A DNA stretch of 13,366 nucleotides from Treponema sp. Its GTDB lineage: Bacteria > Spirochaetota > Spirochaetia > Treponematales > Breznakiellaceae. Location of the stretch: positions 1-13,366 of the forward strand of contig JAISAN010000195.1 in NCBI GenBank assembly GCA_031266635.1, in the 5' to 3' direction. A model generated the notes under the pieces. It saw only the letters and a list, made by a program, of their open reading frames with translations. It had not been told where the DNA came from and searched no databases. Of the stretch, positions 1 through 6,403 are shown piece after piece. The stretch's first letter is position 1; every line of letters begins with the position of its first letter. The position numbers and the translations under genes were made by a program.

Positions 1-207
1 GATATGACCGGCCGGTCCAAGATCTACGAAGCCATTGTGAAGGGGGAACCCTCCACCACCGCGGGGATTCCTGAATCCTTCAACGTGCTGATGCAGGAAC
101 TTCGGGGTCTGGCGCTGGATATGACCATCTACGACGCCAAGGGGAAACAGATTCCCCTCACCGAACGGGATGAAGAGTTGATCGCCAAATCGGAATCGAA
201 TTTTTAG
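1..207 (+). CDS. rpoB: RNA polymerase subunit beta, C-terminal end (partial)
   Basis: This is the last 68 codons of the beta subunit of RNA polymerase. The reading frame is open from base 1, so the start lies outside the window, and it stops at TAG 205-207. The segment GRSKIYEAIVKGE followed by GIPESFNVLMQELRGLALD is the conserved C-terminal beta region, which packs against beta-prime near the clamp and is among the most conserved parts of the protein. The short acidic or polar tail ending in ESNF is normal for this end. It is followed by rpoC on the same strand after a 162-base spacer, the usual rpoBC order. The spacer is longer than in many bacteria and contains a duplicated hairpin element. 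Identification is secure from the motif and gene order; nothing can be said about the missing 5' part. Confidence 0.97.
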   Translation, partial: DMTGRSKIYEAIVKGEPSTTAGIPESFNVLMQELRGLALDMTIYDAKGKQIPLTERDEELIAKSESNF

Positions 208-222
208 CGAAAAGGGAGCAGG

Positions 223-290
223 GAGGAATTATCATTAACACTTCGTGTTGATGTTCGATTTAACATAAGCGGTGATACCGCCGCTTGTTA
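223..290 (+). repeat. 68-bp tandem unit, copy 1, rpoB-rpoC spacer
   Basis: This is the first of two directly adjacent 68-base units, 63 of 68 positions identical to copy 2 (differences at 228, 250, 255, 265 and 273, all transitions). It begins with a Shine-Dalgarno-like GAGGAA. Hairpin A pairs 234-241 with 245-252 around a TTC loop. Hairpin B pairs 267-274 with 279-286 around an ATAC loop. In this copy one pair of each stem is a G-U wobble (236/250 and 273/280). No start codon follows the GAGGAA at a usable distance, so it probably does not initiate translation. The function is unknown. It could be an RNA processing site, an attenuator, or a palindromic repeat that has duplicated. Confidence 0.9.
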
Positions 291-358
291 GAGGAGTTAT
301 CATTAACACTTCGTGTTAATGTCCGATTTAACGTAAGCGGCGATACCGCCGCTTGTTA
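291..358 (+). repeat. 68-bp tandem unit, copy 2, rpoB-rpoC spacer
   Basis: This is the second unit, directly abutting copy 1. Hairpin A (302-309 with 313-320, TTC loop) and hairpin B (335-342 with 347-354, ATAC loop) are both perfect 8-bp stems here. A third, partial unit start (GAGGAGTTA, 359-367) follows and acts as the rpoC ribosome-binding region. Three of the five differences from copy 1 fall in paired positions (250/318, 265/333 and 273/341, the middle one in the wobble extension of hairpin B) and each keeps a Watson-Crick or G-U pair. That is compatible with selection on RNA structure, though the sample is very small. Confidence 0.9.
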
Positions 359-364
359 GAGGAG
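359..364 (+). promoter_or_regulatory. rpoC ribosome-binding site
   Basis: GAGGAG lies five bases before the ATG at 370 and fixes the rpoC start. It is the first bases of what would be a third copy of the 68-bp spacer unit, so the translation signal of rpoC is part of the repeated element. Confidence 0.85.
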
Positions 365-369
365 TTACT

Positions 370-3300
370 ATGCGGGATATACAGGATTTTGATTCGATTA
401 TGATAAAGTTGGCCTCCCCGAGTATGATTCGGGACTGGTCCTACGGGGAGGTCAAAAAGCCGGAGACTATCAATTACCGGACGCTTCGGCCGGAAAAGGA
501 CGGTCTTTTCTGCGAGCGGATCTTTGGAACCACAAAAGAATGGGAATGTTACTGCGGGAAATTTAAGTCCATCCGTTACAAGGGCGTTATCTGCGACCGC
601 TGCGGCGTTGAGGTTACCCACTTCAAGGTCCGCCGGGAACGGATGGGCCATATAGAGCTGGCGGCCCCGGTTTCCCACATCTGGTATTACCGGTCGGTTC
701 CCAGCCGTATGGGGCTCCTGCTGGATATTCCTATGACCGCCCTGCGCTCCGTGCTGTATTACGAAAAATACGTGGTCATTGATGAGGGGGATACGGATTT
801 AAAAAAGATGCAGCTCCTCACCGAAGAGGAATATTACGAGGCCCAGCAGCGTTATGGCGGGGGTTTTTCCGCGGGAATGGGCGCTGAGGCGATCCGGACC
901 CTCCTTGAGAATCTTAATCTGGATCAGATGGCCGCGGAACTCCGGGCCAAAATGATTGACAAAGGGCCCAAAAGTGACAAGCGGCTCCTCAAACGGATCG
1001 ATATTGTGGAAAATTTCCGCAATTCTACCAATAAACCCGAATGGATGATCCTGGACGTAATCCCGGTGATTCCCCCGGAACTACGGCCTATGGTTCAACT
1101 CGACGGCGGCCGTTTTGCCACCTCGGACCTCAACGACCTGTACCGCCGGGTGATTAACCGGAACAACCGCCTCAAACGGCTTCAGGCGCTTAACGCCCCG
1201 GACATCATTATCCGTAATGAAAAAAGGATGCTCCAGGAAGCGGTGGACGCCCTTTTTGACAATTCCAAGCGGAAGCGGGTAGTGAAGGGGGCCAGCAACC
1301 GGCCCCTCAAATCGATCAGTGATATGCTAAAAGGCAAGCAGGGCCGGTTCCGGCAGAATCTTTTAGGCAAGCGGGTGGATTATTCGGGCCGTTCGGTTAT
1401 TACCGTGGGGCCGGACCTCAAAATGTGGCAGTGCGGGCTTCCCACCAAAATGGCGCTGGAACTTTTTAAGCCCTTTATTATGAAAAAACTCGTCGACAAG
1501 GACGTGGTATATAACATCAAAAAAGCCAAGCTGCTGGTGGAAGCGGAAACCCCCGAGGTTTTTGCCATCCTCGACGAGGTGGTGAAGGAACATCCGGTTC
1601 TCCTGAACCGGGCGCCTACCCTGCACCGGCTGGGGATTCAGGCTTTTGAGCCGGTACTGGTAGAGGGGAAGGCGATTAAACTGCATCCCCTGGTCTGCCA
1701 CGCCTTTAACGCCGACTTTGACGGCGACCAAATGGCGGTTCACGTACCCCTGACCCAGGCGGCCCAGATGGAATGCTGGACCCTGATGCTTTCCGCCCGG
1801 AATCTTCTCAACCCCGCCAACGGGAAGACCATTGTATTCCCCTCCCAGGACATGGTGCTGGGGATTAACTTCCTTACCCGGATCAAGCCCAACGCCAAAG
1901 GAACCGGCCGCCGTTACACCAGCACCGAGGAAATTCTCATGGCGGTGGAGAGCAAGGCCCTGGAGTGGGAGGCGGCCATCCGGGTTCGGCCTTCCAAGTT
2001 CCCCATCTGGGACAGGGCGGGCCGGGAAGTAAAACCGGGGCACGGCGGTCTTATCGAAACCACCGCGGGACGGCTGGTGTTTAACGAGGAACTGCCCGCG
2101 GATATTCCCTTTATCAATTATGAACTCAAAGACAAGGAGTTGCGGGCGCTGATTGAACATATTTTCAGCGAAAAGGGCTCCTGGACTACGGTGAAGATGC
2201 TCGACGCCATCAAGTCCACGGGATACCGTTACGCCACGGTCTTCGGCGCTACCATCGGAGTGGATGACATTGTGGTGCCCAAAGAAAAAACCGAGATGAT
2301 TGATAAGGCAAACAAGGAAGTCGATTCGATCCAGCGGCAGTACCGGCAGGGCCACATTACCCAGGAAGAACGGTATAACCGGGTAGTTGAAGTGTGGTCC
2401 AAGACCAATGAAGACCTGACCGCTATTATGATGAAGACCCTGGAAAATGACCGGGATGGGTTTAACTCGGTATACATGATGGCCAATTCCGGCGCCCGGG
2501 GAAGCCGCAACCAGATCCGCCAGCTCGCGGGGATGCGGGGGCTTATGGCAAAACCGTCGGGGGATATTATTGAACTGCCCATCCGGTCAAACTTTAAGGA
2601 AGGGCTTTCGGTGATCGAGTTTTTCATCTCCACCAACGGCGCCCGGAAGGGGCTGGCGGATACGGCCCTGAAGACCGCTGAGGCCGGTTATCTAACCCGG
2701 CGGCTGGTGGACATTGCCCAGGATGTGGTGGTCAACGAAGACGACTGCGGGACCATCAACGGCATTTCCTATTCGGCTATTAAGGACGGCGAGGATATTG
2801 TCGAATCCCTGAGCGACCGGATCGTGGGCCGGTATACCCTGGAACGGGTGAAGCATCCCATCACCGGGGAGCTGATCATCGACGTTAACGAAGAAATTAC
2901 CGAGGAAATTGCCACCCAGATCGAAGACGCGGGGGTTGAGTCGGTGAGGATCCGGACGGTCCTTACCTGTGAGGCCAAGCACGGGGTCTGCCGCCGCTGT
3001 TATGGCCGGAATCTGGCTACCAACCGTTCCGTGGACATTGGGGAAGCGGTGGGGACCATTGCCGCCCAGTCCATCGGCCAGCCGGGAACCCAGTTGACCA
3101 TGCGGACCTTCCATATCGGCGGCGCGGCTACCAAGATCAGTGAAGAAAACCGGACCTTCCTCAAATACCCCGTGTATATCCGGGAAGTTACCGGCGCCCA
3201 TGTGGAACTGCCGGGCGGCAGCGGCGCTTCCGCGGGCCACTGGCTTTTTACCCGCAAGGGCTACACCATAGTCAACAAGGTGATGAAGGAATACACGCTG

Positions 3301-3645
3301 GATACAAAGGACAGTTTTCTGGTGGAAGACGGCAGCAAGGTGGTCCGGGGCGCGCCGGTGATCAAACACGGCAGCAAAGAAATCCTTTCCACCGAAATCG
3401 CCATCACCCTGATTATCGGCCGGACCCTGTACCTCATCGGCCCGGATCAGAAGATAGAAATCCGCAACGGTTCGGAATTTGTGGTAAAGAAAGGGGATGT
3501 GGTGGGAGCCGAAAAAACCATCGCCAACTTCGACCCCTTCTCGGACCCCATTATCGCCGAAGTTTCAGGAATTGTAAAATACGAAGATATTATTCCCGGT
3601 ACTACCCTGAAAGAGGAGATCGACGAGGACACGGGAAACACGTAA
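370..3645 (+). CDS. rpoC: RNA polymerase subunit beta-prime, N-terminal 1091 residues before an in-frame TAA
   Basis: Beta-prime subunit of RNA polymerase, the catalytic half of the transcription enzyme. Visible landmarks are the N-terminal zinc site (Cys60, 62, 75, 78), the active-site magnesium loop NADFDGD at residues 447-453, the second zinc site (Cys793, 867, 874, 877), and the trigger-loop segment QLTMRTFHIGG with Met911, Arg912 and His915. The glutamate common in QSIGEPGTQ is Gln904 here. The frame then hits TAA at codon 1092, in the variable insertion (sandwich-barrel) region between the two halves of the trigger loop. The same frame resumes at once with beta-prime-like sequence up to TGA 4684-4686. 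The uninterrupted frame would be 1439 codons including the TAA and final stop, a normal treponemal length. The start ATG has a good ribosome-binding site. Identity is certain. Whether the stop is real, read through, or a sequence error cannot be told from the sequence. Confidence 0.96.
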   Translation: MRDIQDFDSIMIKLASPSMIRDWSYGEVKKPETINYRTLRPEKDGLFCERIFGTTKEWECYCGKFKSIRYKGVICDRCGVEVTHFKVRRERMGHIELAAPVSHIWYYRSVPSRMGLLLDIPMTALRSVLYYEKYVVIDEGDTDLKKMQLLTEEEYYEAQQRYGGGFSAGMGAEAIRTLLENLNLDQMAAELRAKMIDKGPKSDKRLLKRIDIVENFRNSTNKPEWMILDVIPVIPPELRPMVQLDGGRFATSDLNDLYRRVINRNNRLKRLQALNAPDIIIRNEKRMLQEAVDALFDNSKRKRVVKGASNRPLKSISDMLKGKQGRFRQNLLGKRVDYSGRSVITVGPDLKMWQCGLPTKMALELFKPFIMKKLVDKDVVYNIKKAKLLVEAETPEVFAILDEVVKEHPVLLNRAPTLHRLGIQAFEPVLVEGKAIKLHPLVCHAFNADFDGDQMAVHVPLTQAAQMECWTLMLSARNLLNPANGKTIVFPSQDMVLGINFLTRIKPNAKGTGRRYTSTEEILMAVESKALEWEAAIRVRPSKFPIWDRAGREVKPGHGGLIETTAGRLVFNEELPADIPFINYELKDKELRALIEHIFSEKGSWTTVKMLDAIKSTGYRYATVFGATIGVDDIVVPKEKTEMIDKANKEVDSIQRQYRQGHITQEERYNRVVEVWSKTNEDLTAIMMKTLENDRDGFNSVYMMANSGARGSRNQIRQLAGMRGLMAKPSGDIIELPIRSNFKEGLSVIEFFISTNGARKGLADTALKTAEAGYLTRRLVDIAQDVVVNEDDCGTINGISYSAIKDGEDIVESLSDRIVGRYTLERVKHPITGELIIDVNEEITEEIATQIEDAGVESVRIRTVLTCEAKHGVCRRCYGRNLATNRSVDIGEAVGTIAAQSIGQPGTQLTMRTFHIGGAATKISEENRTFLKYPVYIREVTGAHVELPGGSGASAGHWLFTRKGYTIVNKVMKEYTLDTKDSFLVEDGSKVVRGAPVIKHGSKEILSTEIAITLIIGRTLYLIGPDQKIEIRNGSEFVVKKGDVVGAEKTIANFDPFSDPIIAEVSGIVKYEDIIPGTTLKEEIDEDTGNT
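3643..3645 (+). other. In-frame TAA inside rpoC
   Basis: The codons read GAC ACG GGA AAC ACG TAA AAA CGG ATC ACC GAA. A single G-to-T change from GAA (Glu) would create this codon, and the flanking protein reads DTGNT-stop-KRITEFQLE in one frame. UAA is not a known selenocysteine or pyrrolysine codon. TAA also ends the outer-membrane gene at 8246 normally, which argues against a reassigned code. No frame change is needed to continue, so a frameshift sequencing error is not the explanation. A substitution error or a true nonsense mutation is. Confidence 0.95.
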
Positions 3646-3756
3646 AAACGGATCACCGAATTCCAGCTTGAAAGCAAACAGCCGCGAATCTACATTGTCG
3701 ATGAAAACGACACGGAGATCGCCTCTTACTTCCTCCCCGGCGGGGCCTATATTCAG

Positions 3757-4686
3757 GTGGACGAAGAGGAAAAGATCAACGCCGGAAGAATTATCGCCAA
3801 GACCCTCAAGGAATCCGCCAAAGCTATGGATATTACCTCCGGTCTTCCCCGGGTCAGCGAGCTTTTTGAGGCCCGGAAACCCAAAAGTCTGGCCGTACTG
3901 GCCCAGGTTTCCGGGATCGTGTATTTCAGGGGCATTGTCAAGGGAAAACGGAAAGTTATTGTGGAGGATGTTTTCGGCAAGGAATATCCCCACCTGATCC
4001 CCATGACCAAGCGGCTTCTGGTCCGGGACGGCGACACTGTGGAGGCCGGGGAGTCTCTCTGCCAGGGCGCCGTCAATCCCCACGATGTACTCCACATTTT
4101 GGGCGAGGCCACCCTCCAGCGCTACCTGATGGACGAAATTCAGCAGGTTTACCGGCTCCAGGGGGTGTCGATCAACGATAAGCATATCGGCGTGATTATC
4201 CGCCAGATGATGCGGAAGGTAGAAATCCGCTCCGTGGGGGATACCAAATTTATCTACGGTCAGATGGTGGACAAATACCGTTTCCACGAGGAAAACAACC
4301 GGGTCATTGCCGAAGGGGGACAGCCCGCGGTAGCCCAGCCCATGTTCCAGGGGATCACCAAGGCCAGCCTTAACATTGATTCTTTCCTCTCGGCGGCGAG
4401 CTTTCAGGAGACCACCAGGGTACTCACCAACGCCGCCATTGCCGGTTCCACCGACTATCTCCGGGGCCTCAAGGAAAACATCATCATCGGCCATCCCATT
4501 CCCGCAGGAACCGGCATGAAACGTTACCGGGGGGTCAAACTCTTCGACGAGGAAAACAAGGACCTGGATCTGGTCATGCAGGAAATTCTGGAAAAACGGA
4601 AACTGGAAGCCGCCATGGCGCCCGCCGAAGAACCGGGGGAAGACGAATACACCGCTGACGATAATGACGGCGACGCTGAAGAATGA
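3757..4686 (+). CDS. rpoC: RNA polymerase subunit beta-prime, C-terminal part after the TAA
   Basis: This is the remainder of beta-prime. Homologous sequence begins immediately after the TAA at 3646. The first conventional start codon in frame is GTG 3757, and the first ATG is 3826, just before DITSGLPRVSELFEARKPK. Neither has a clear Shine-Dalgarno sequence, although a G-rich stretch lies before the GTG. The segment carries the second half of the trigger loop (ITSGLPRV, full-gene residues 1155-1162) and the conserved C-terminal region with LQRYLMDEIQQVYRLQG and INDKHIGVIIRQMMRKVEI, which contacts the clamp and omega. It ends in an acidic tail (GEDEYTADDNDGDAEE). These regions are essential in every studied enzyme, so the N-terminal fragment alone should be inactive. 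If the stop is genuine, function would need readthrough or a separately translated second piece. More simply, this is one gene with a substitution error or mutation. Confidence 0.9.
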   Translation: MDEEEKINAGRIIAKTLKESAKAMDITSGLPRVSELFEARKPKSLAVLAQVSGIVYFRGIVKGKRKVIVEDVFGKEYPHLIPMTKRLLVRDGDTVEAGESLCQGAVNPHDVLHILGEATLQRYLMDEIQQVYRLQGVSINDKHIGVIIRQMMRKVEIRSVGDTKFIYGQMVDKYRFHEENNRVIAEGGQPAVAQPMFQGITKASLNIDSFLSAASFQETTRVLTNAAIAGSTDYLRGLKENIIIGHPIPAGTGMKRYRGVKLFDEENKDLDLVMQEILEKRKLEAAMAPAEEPGEDEYTADDNDGDAEE

Positions 4687-4744
4687 GCCTCCGCGCGGCA
4701 ACCGCGCGGTATCTTAAGCGTTGCGTTAGTTCAAACGGAGGCTC
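4685..4744 (+). terminator. Compound stem-loop at the rpoC stop, possible terminator
   Basis: GAGCCTCCG (4685-4693, overlapping the TGA) pairs with CGGAGGCTC (4736-4744), nine perfect base pairs. Inside, CCGCGCGG-CAA-CCGCGCGG (4691-4709) can form its own 8-bp hairpin that competes for three bases of the outer stem. There is no clear U-run after it (GTTCGAGAGG), so it is not a textbook intrinsic terminator. A role in 3'-end formation or mRNA protection of the rpoBC transcript is inference from position. Confidence 0.45.
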
Positions 4745-4768
4745 GTTCGAGAGGAAATTTATTATACC

Positions 4769-4843
4769 GTCTGATTTAATACCAAATTTTTGCAAGCGGT
4801 GCATTATTTCAGTCGCGGCAAGCCGCGAGGTATTAAACCAGAC
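4769..4843. repeat. 15-bp inverted repeat enclosing a GC hairpin
   Basis: GTCTGATTTAATACC (4769-4783) and GGTATTAAACCAGAC (4829-4843) are inverted repeats matching at 14 of 15 positions; the odd pair is a G-U wobble in RNA. The 45 bases between contain TCGCGGC-AA-GCCGCGA (4813-4828), a 6-7 bp hairpin that abuts the right arm. Such a nested palindrome could fold as a cruciform or a branched RNA. It lies in the convergent gap between rpoC and the ABC ATPase gene, and no coding function is visible. Confidence 0.7.
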
Positions 4844-4857
4844 TTTCGAATAAAGGC

Positions 4858-4892
4858 CGCTGTTGGAAACCCTGCCGGGGTTTCCAACAGTG
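4858..4892 (-). terminator. Strong hairpin after the ABC importer operon
   Basis: CTGTTGGAAACCC (4860-4872) and GGGTTTCCAACAG (4878-4890) form 13 perfect base pairs around a TGCCG loop. The stem extends to 15 with a wobble and one more pair. It lies two bases beyond the TGA (4895-4897) of the minus-strand ATPase gene, the last gene of its operon. On that strand the stem is followed by CGGCCTTTATT, only modestly U-rich. Being convergent with rpoC, it may serve both strands. Confidence 0.65.
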
Positions 4893-4894
4893 CT

Positions 4895-5644
4895 TCATTC
4901 CCGGCTGAGGCGGGCGAGAAAATTTTTTGTCCGCTCTTCCCGGGGCCGGTCAATGACCTCAGCCGGGGGGCCTTCTTCGATAAAGGAACCGCCGTCCATA
5001 AAAAAAACCCGGTCCGCCACTTCCCGTGCAAAGGGAATTTCATGGGTTACGATGACCATAGTCATACGCTCGGCGGCAAGCTGGCGGATAACCCGGAGAA
5101 TTTCCCCGGTAAGTTCCGGGTCCAGGGCGCTGGTGGGTTCGTCAAAAAAAAGAACTTCCGGGTCCAGGGCCAGGGCCCTGGCTATGGAAACCCGCTGCTG
5201 CTGCCCCCCGGACAATTCAAAAGGATAGGCCGCCGCCTTTTCGCGGAGTCCCATTTTGTCCAGCAGGGCAGTGGCCCGCCTTTCGGCCTCCTGTTTGCTC
5301 CGGCGGAGTACATGAACCTGGGCTTCGGTGATATTTCGCAGCACCGAAAAATGGGGGAACAGGTTGAAATTCTGAAAAACCAGGCCCATTTTGAGGCAGA
5401 TCCGGCGCAGCTCCTCCGGCGGGGCGTAGCGGCCGTCCCGGACCAGGGCCGATCCGTCTACGGAGATGCTGCCCCCCTCCGCCAGTTCCAGATGGGTAAT
5501 ACAGCGGAGCAGGGTGGACTTTCCCGACCCTGAGGGGCCGATGATGGCGGCTACTTCACCCTGTCTGACGGTAAAGGAAATATCCTTCAACACCCGGAGG
5601 GTTCCAAAAGATTTGCTAAGCCCCGTAACCTGTATGATGTCCAT
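4895..5644 (-). CDS. Polar amino-acid ABC transporter, ATP-binding protein
   Basis: ATPase of a polar amino-acid uptake transporter (GlnQ/HisP family), 249 residues, the usual length. It binds the cytoplasmic face of the permease and drives import by ATP hydrolysis. Motifs in order: Walker A GPSGSGKST (36-44), Q-loop Gln91, signature LSGGQ (144-148), Walker B VLFFDEP (164-170), D-loop SALD (172-175), and H-loop His201. All catalytic residues are present, including the Walker B glutamate. Within this family the sequence QNFNLFPH is typical of amino-acid rather than sugar or metal importers. The gene starts 12 bases after the permease stop, so it is the last gene of an operon with the permease and binding protein. 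Its ribosome-binding site is weak, suggesting translation coupled to the permease. A 13-bp hairpin follows the stop. The exact amino acid cannot be read from the ATPase. Confidence 0.95.
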   Translation of the reverse strand: MDIIQVTGLSKSFGTLRVLKDISFTVRQGEVAAIIGPSGSGKSTLLRCITHLELAEGGSISVDGSALVRDGRYAPPEELRRICLKMGLVFQNFNLFPHFSVLRNITEAQVHVLRRSKQEAERRATALLDKMGLREKAAAYPFELSGGQQQRVSIARALALDPEVLFFDEPTSALDPELTGEILRVIRQLAAERMTMVIVTHEIPFAREVADRVFFMDGGSFIEEGPPAEVIDRPREERTKNFLARLSRE

Positions 5645-5656
5645 AATCGAGCCCCG

Positions 5657-6349
5657 CTACCTATAATAGGATAGTTTTTTTTCAGACCGGCTGAATATTA
5701 CCGAAACCACCCAGTTCATAATCAGATAAAAAAGACCGGCGATAAAAATGGGCGTGGTGGAAAATTCCCGGGCCGAGGCATTTTGGGCCGCATGGAACAG
5801 TTCCGCCACACCGATAACCTGGGCCAGGGCAGTGTCTTTTACCAGGGTAATGACCTCATTGCCGGCGGCGGGGAGAATCCGTTTTACCACCTGGGGCAGC
5901 ACAATCCGGCCAAAGGTCTGGGGCCCCGTAAATCCCAGCACCTTGGCCGCCTCATACTGGCCCCTGGGGATAGACTCTATGCCGCCCCGGTATATTTCCG
6001 CGAAATAGGCGGCGTAATTCAGCGTAAAGGCGATAACAACCGCGGTAAACCGGTTGTAGGAAAGAACAAAACGCAGCCCGTTCCAGAAAGCCGCTGAAAC
6101 GATAATGGTTTCAAAACGGCCGTGTAAAAAAGCGTACAGGTATTTAGGGGCAAAATAAATAAAAATCAACTGGAGGATCAGCGGCGTTCCCCGCATAATC
6201 AGCAGGTACAGGTTGATGATCCCCCGGACAAGCCGGTTTTTCGACATCCGGCCAAAGGCAACCGGCATAGCCAGGGGCACGGAAAACAGGAGGGTAAGAA
6301 AAAACACCTCCAGCGAGATTCCCGCCCCCCTCAGCATAAAACCGATCAT
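5657..6349 (-). CDS. Polar amino-acid ABC transporter, permease
   Basis: Inner-membrane permease of the HisM/GlnP family, 230 residues. The N-terminal hydrophobic segment (about 11-32) is followed by LLIMRGTPLILQLIFIYF (from residue 49), a hallmark of this family. Further hydrophobic stretches lie at about 80-110 and 200-220. The EAA loop that contacts the ATPase is EAAKVLGFTGPQTFGRIVLP (133-152). It is the only permease in the operon, so the channel is probably a homodimer. The start at 6349 has no clear Shine-Dalgarno sequence; a second ATG at 6337 (MLRGAG) is possible. Between this gene and the upstream binding-protein gene lie 54 bases with an imperfect hairpin. The substrate is inferred only as a polar amino acid, from the family. 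Confidence 0.94.
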   Translation of the reverse strand: MIGFMLRGAGISLEVFFLTLLFSVPLAMPVAFGRMSKNRLVRGIINLYLLIMRGTPLILQLIFIYFAPKYLYAFLHGRFETIIVSAAFWNGLRFVLSYNRFTAVVIAFTLNYAAYFAEIYRGGIESIPRGQYEAAKVLGFTGPQTFGRIVLPQVVKRILPAAGNEVITLVKDTALAQVIGVAELFHAAQNASAREFSTTPIFIAGLFYLIMNWVVSVIFSRSEKKLSYYR

Positions 6350-6355
6350 AAATGA

Positions 6356-6387
6356 GGCTGTTCCAAAACTTCAGTTTTCAAAACGCC
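6356..6387 (-). other. Imperfect hairpin between binding-protein and permease genes
   Basis: Nested pairing segments GGC (6356-6358), GTT (6360-6362) and AAAAC (6365-6369) match GTTTT (6374-6378), AAC (6382-6384) and GCC (6385-6387), with small internal loops. Its place just after the binding-protein stop fits the common arrangement in which a 3' stem-loop protects or partly terminates the message, so that the binding protein is made in excess over the permease. This is inference; the structure is imperfect. Confidence 0.4.
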
Positions 6388-6403
6388 AATGCCGGACATA
6401 CCC

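Noticed and set aside
223..358. CRISPR-like array in the rpoB-rpoC spacer
   Set aside because: There are only two full units, directly abutting with no spacers, and no cas genes in the window. It is a tandem duplication.
1363..2355. Long minus-strand open frame opposite rpoC (330 codons)
   Set aside because: It lies entirely within the conserved rpoC coding region, has no recognisable domain and no ribosome-binding site. Long antisense frames are expected opposite GC-rich genes with this codon bias.
3643..3645. Genetic code reassignment of TAA
   Set aside because: The outer-membrane protein gene ends at a TAA (8246-8248) at a sensible C-terminus, and reading through it would run opposite the racemase gene.
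3643..3650. Programmed frameshift at the A-run after the rpoC TAA
   Set aside because: Sequence on both sides is in the same frame, so a single frameshift would not restore beta-prime. Only readthrough, re-initiation or a base substitution fits.
3565..4701. Minus-strand open frame of 378 codons opposite the rpoC 3' part
   Set aside because: The plus strand carries highly conserved beta-prime motifs here. The antisense protein is low in recognisable structure, so it is a shadow.
4761..4766. Perfect TATAAT on the minus strand after rpoC as a promoter
   Set aside because: No -35 match at 16-18 bases. The site is embedded in an inverted-repeat block, and there is no minus-strand gene immediately downstream except antisense to rpoC.
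4790..5533. Plus-strand open frame of 247 codons over the ABC ATPase gene
   Set aside because: The minus strand has every ABC ATPase motif in order. The plus-strand frame has no recognisable domain.
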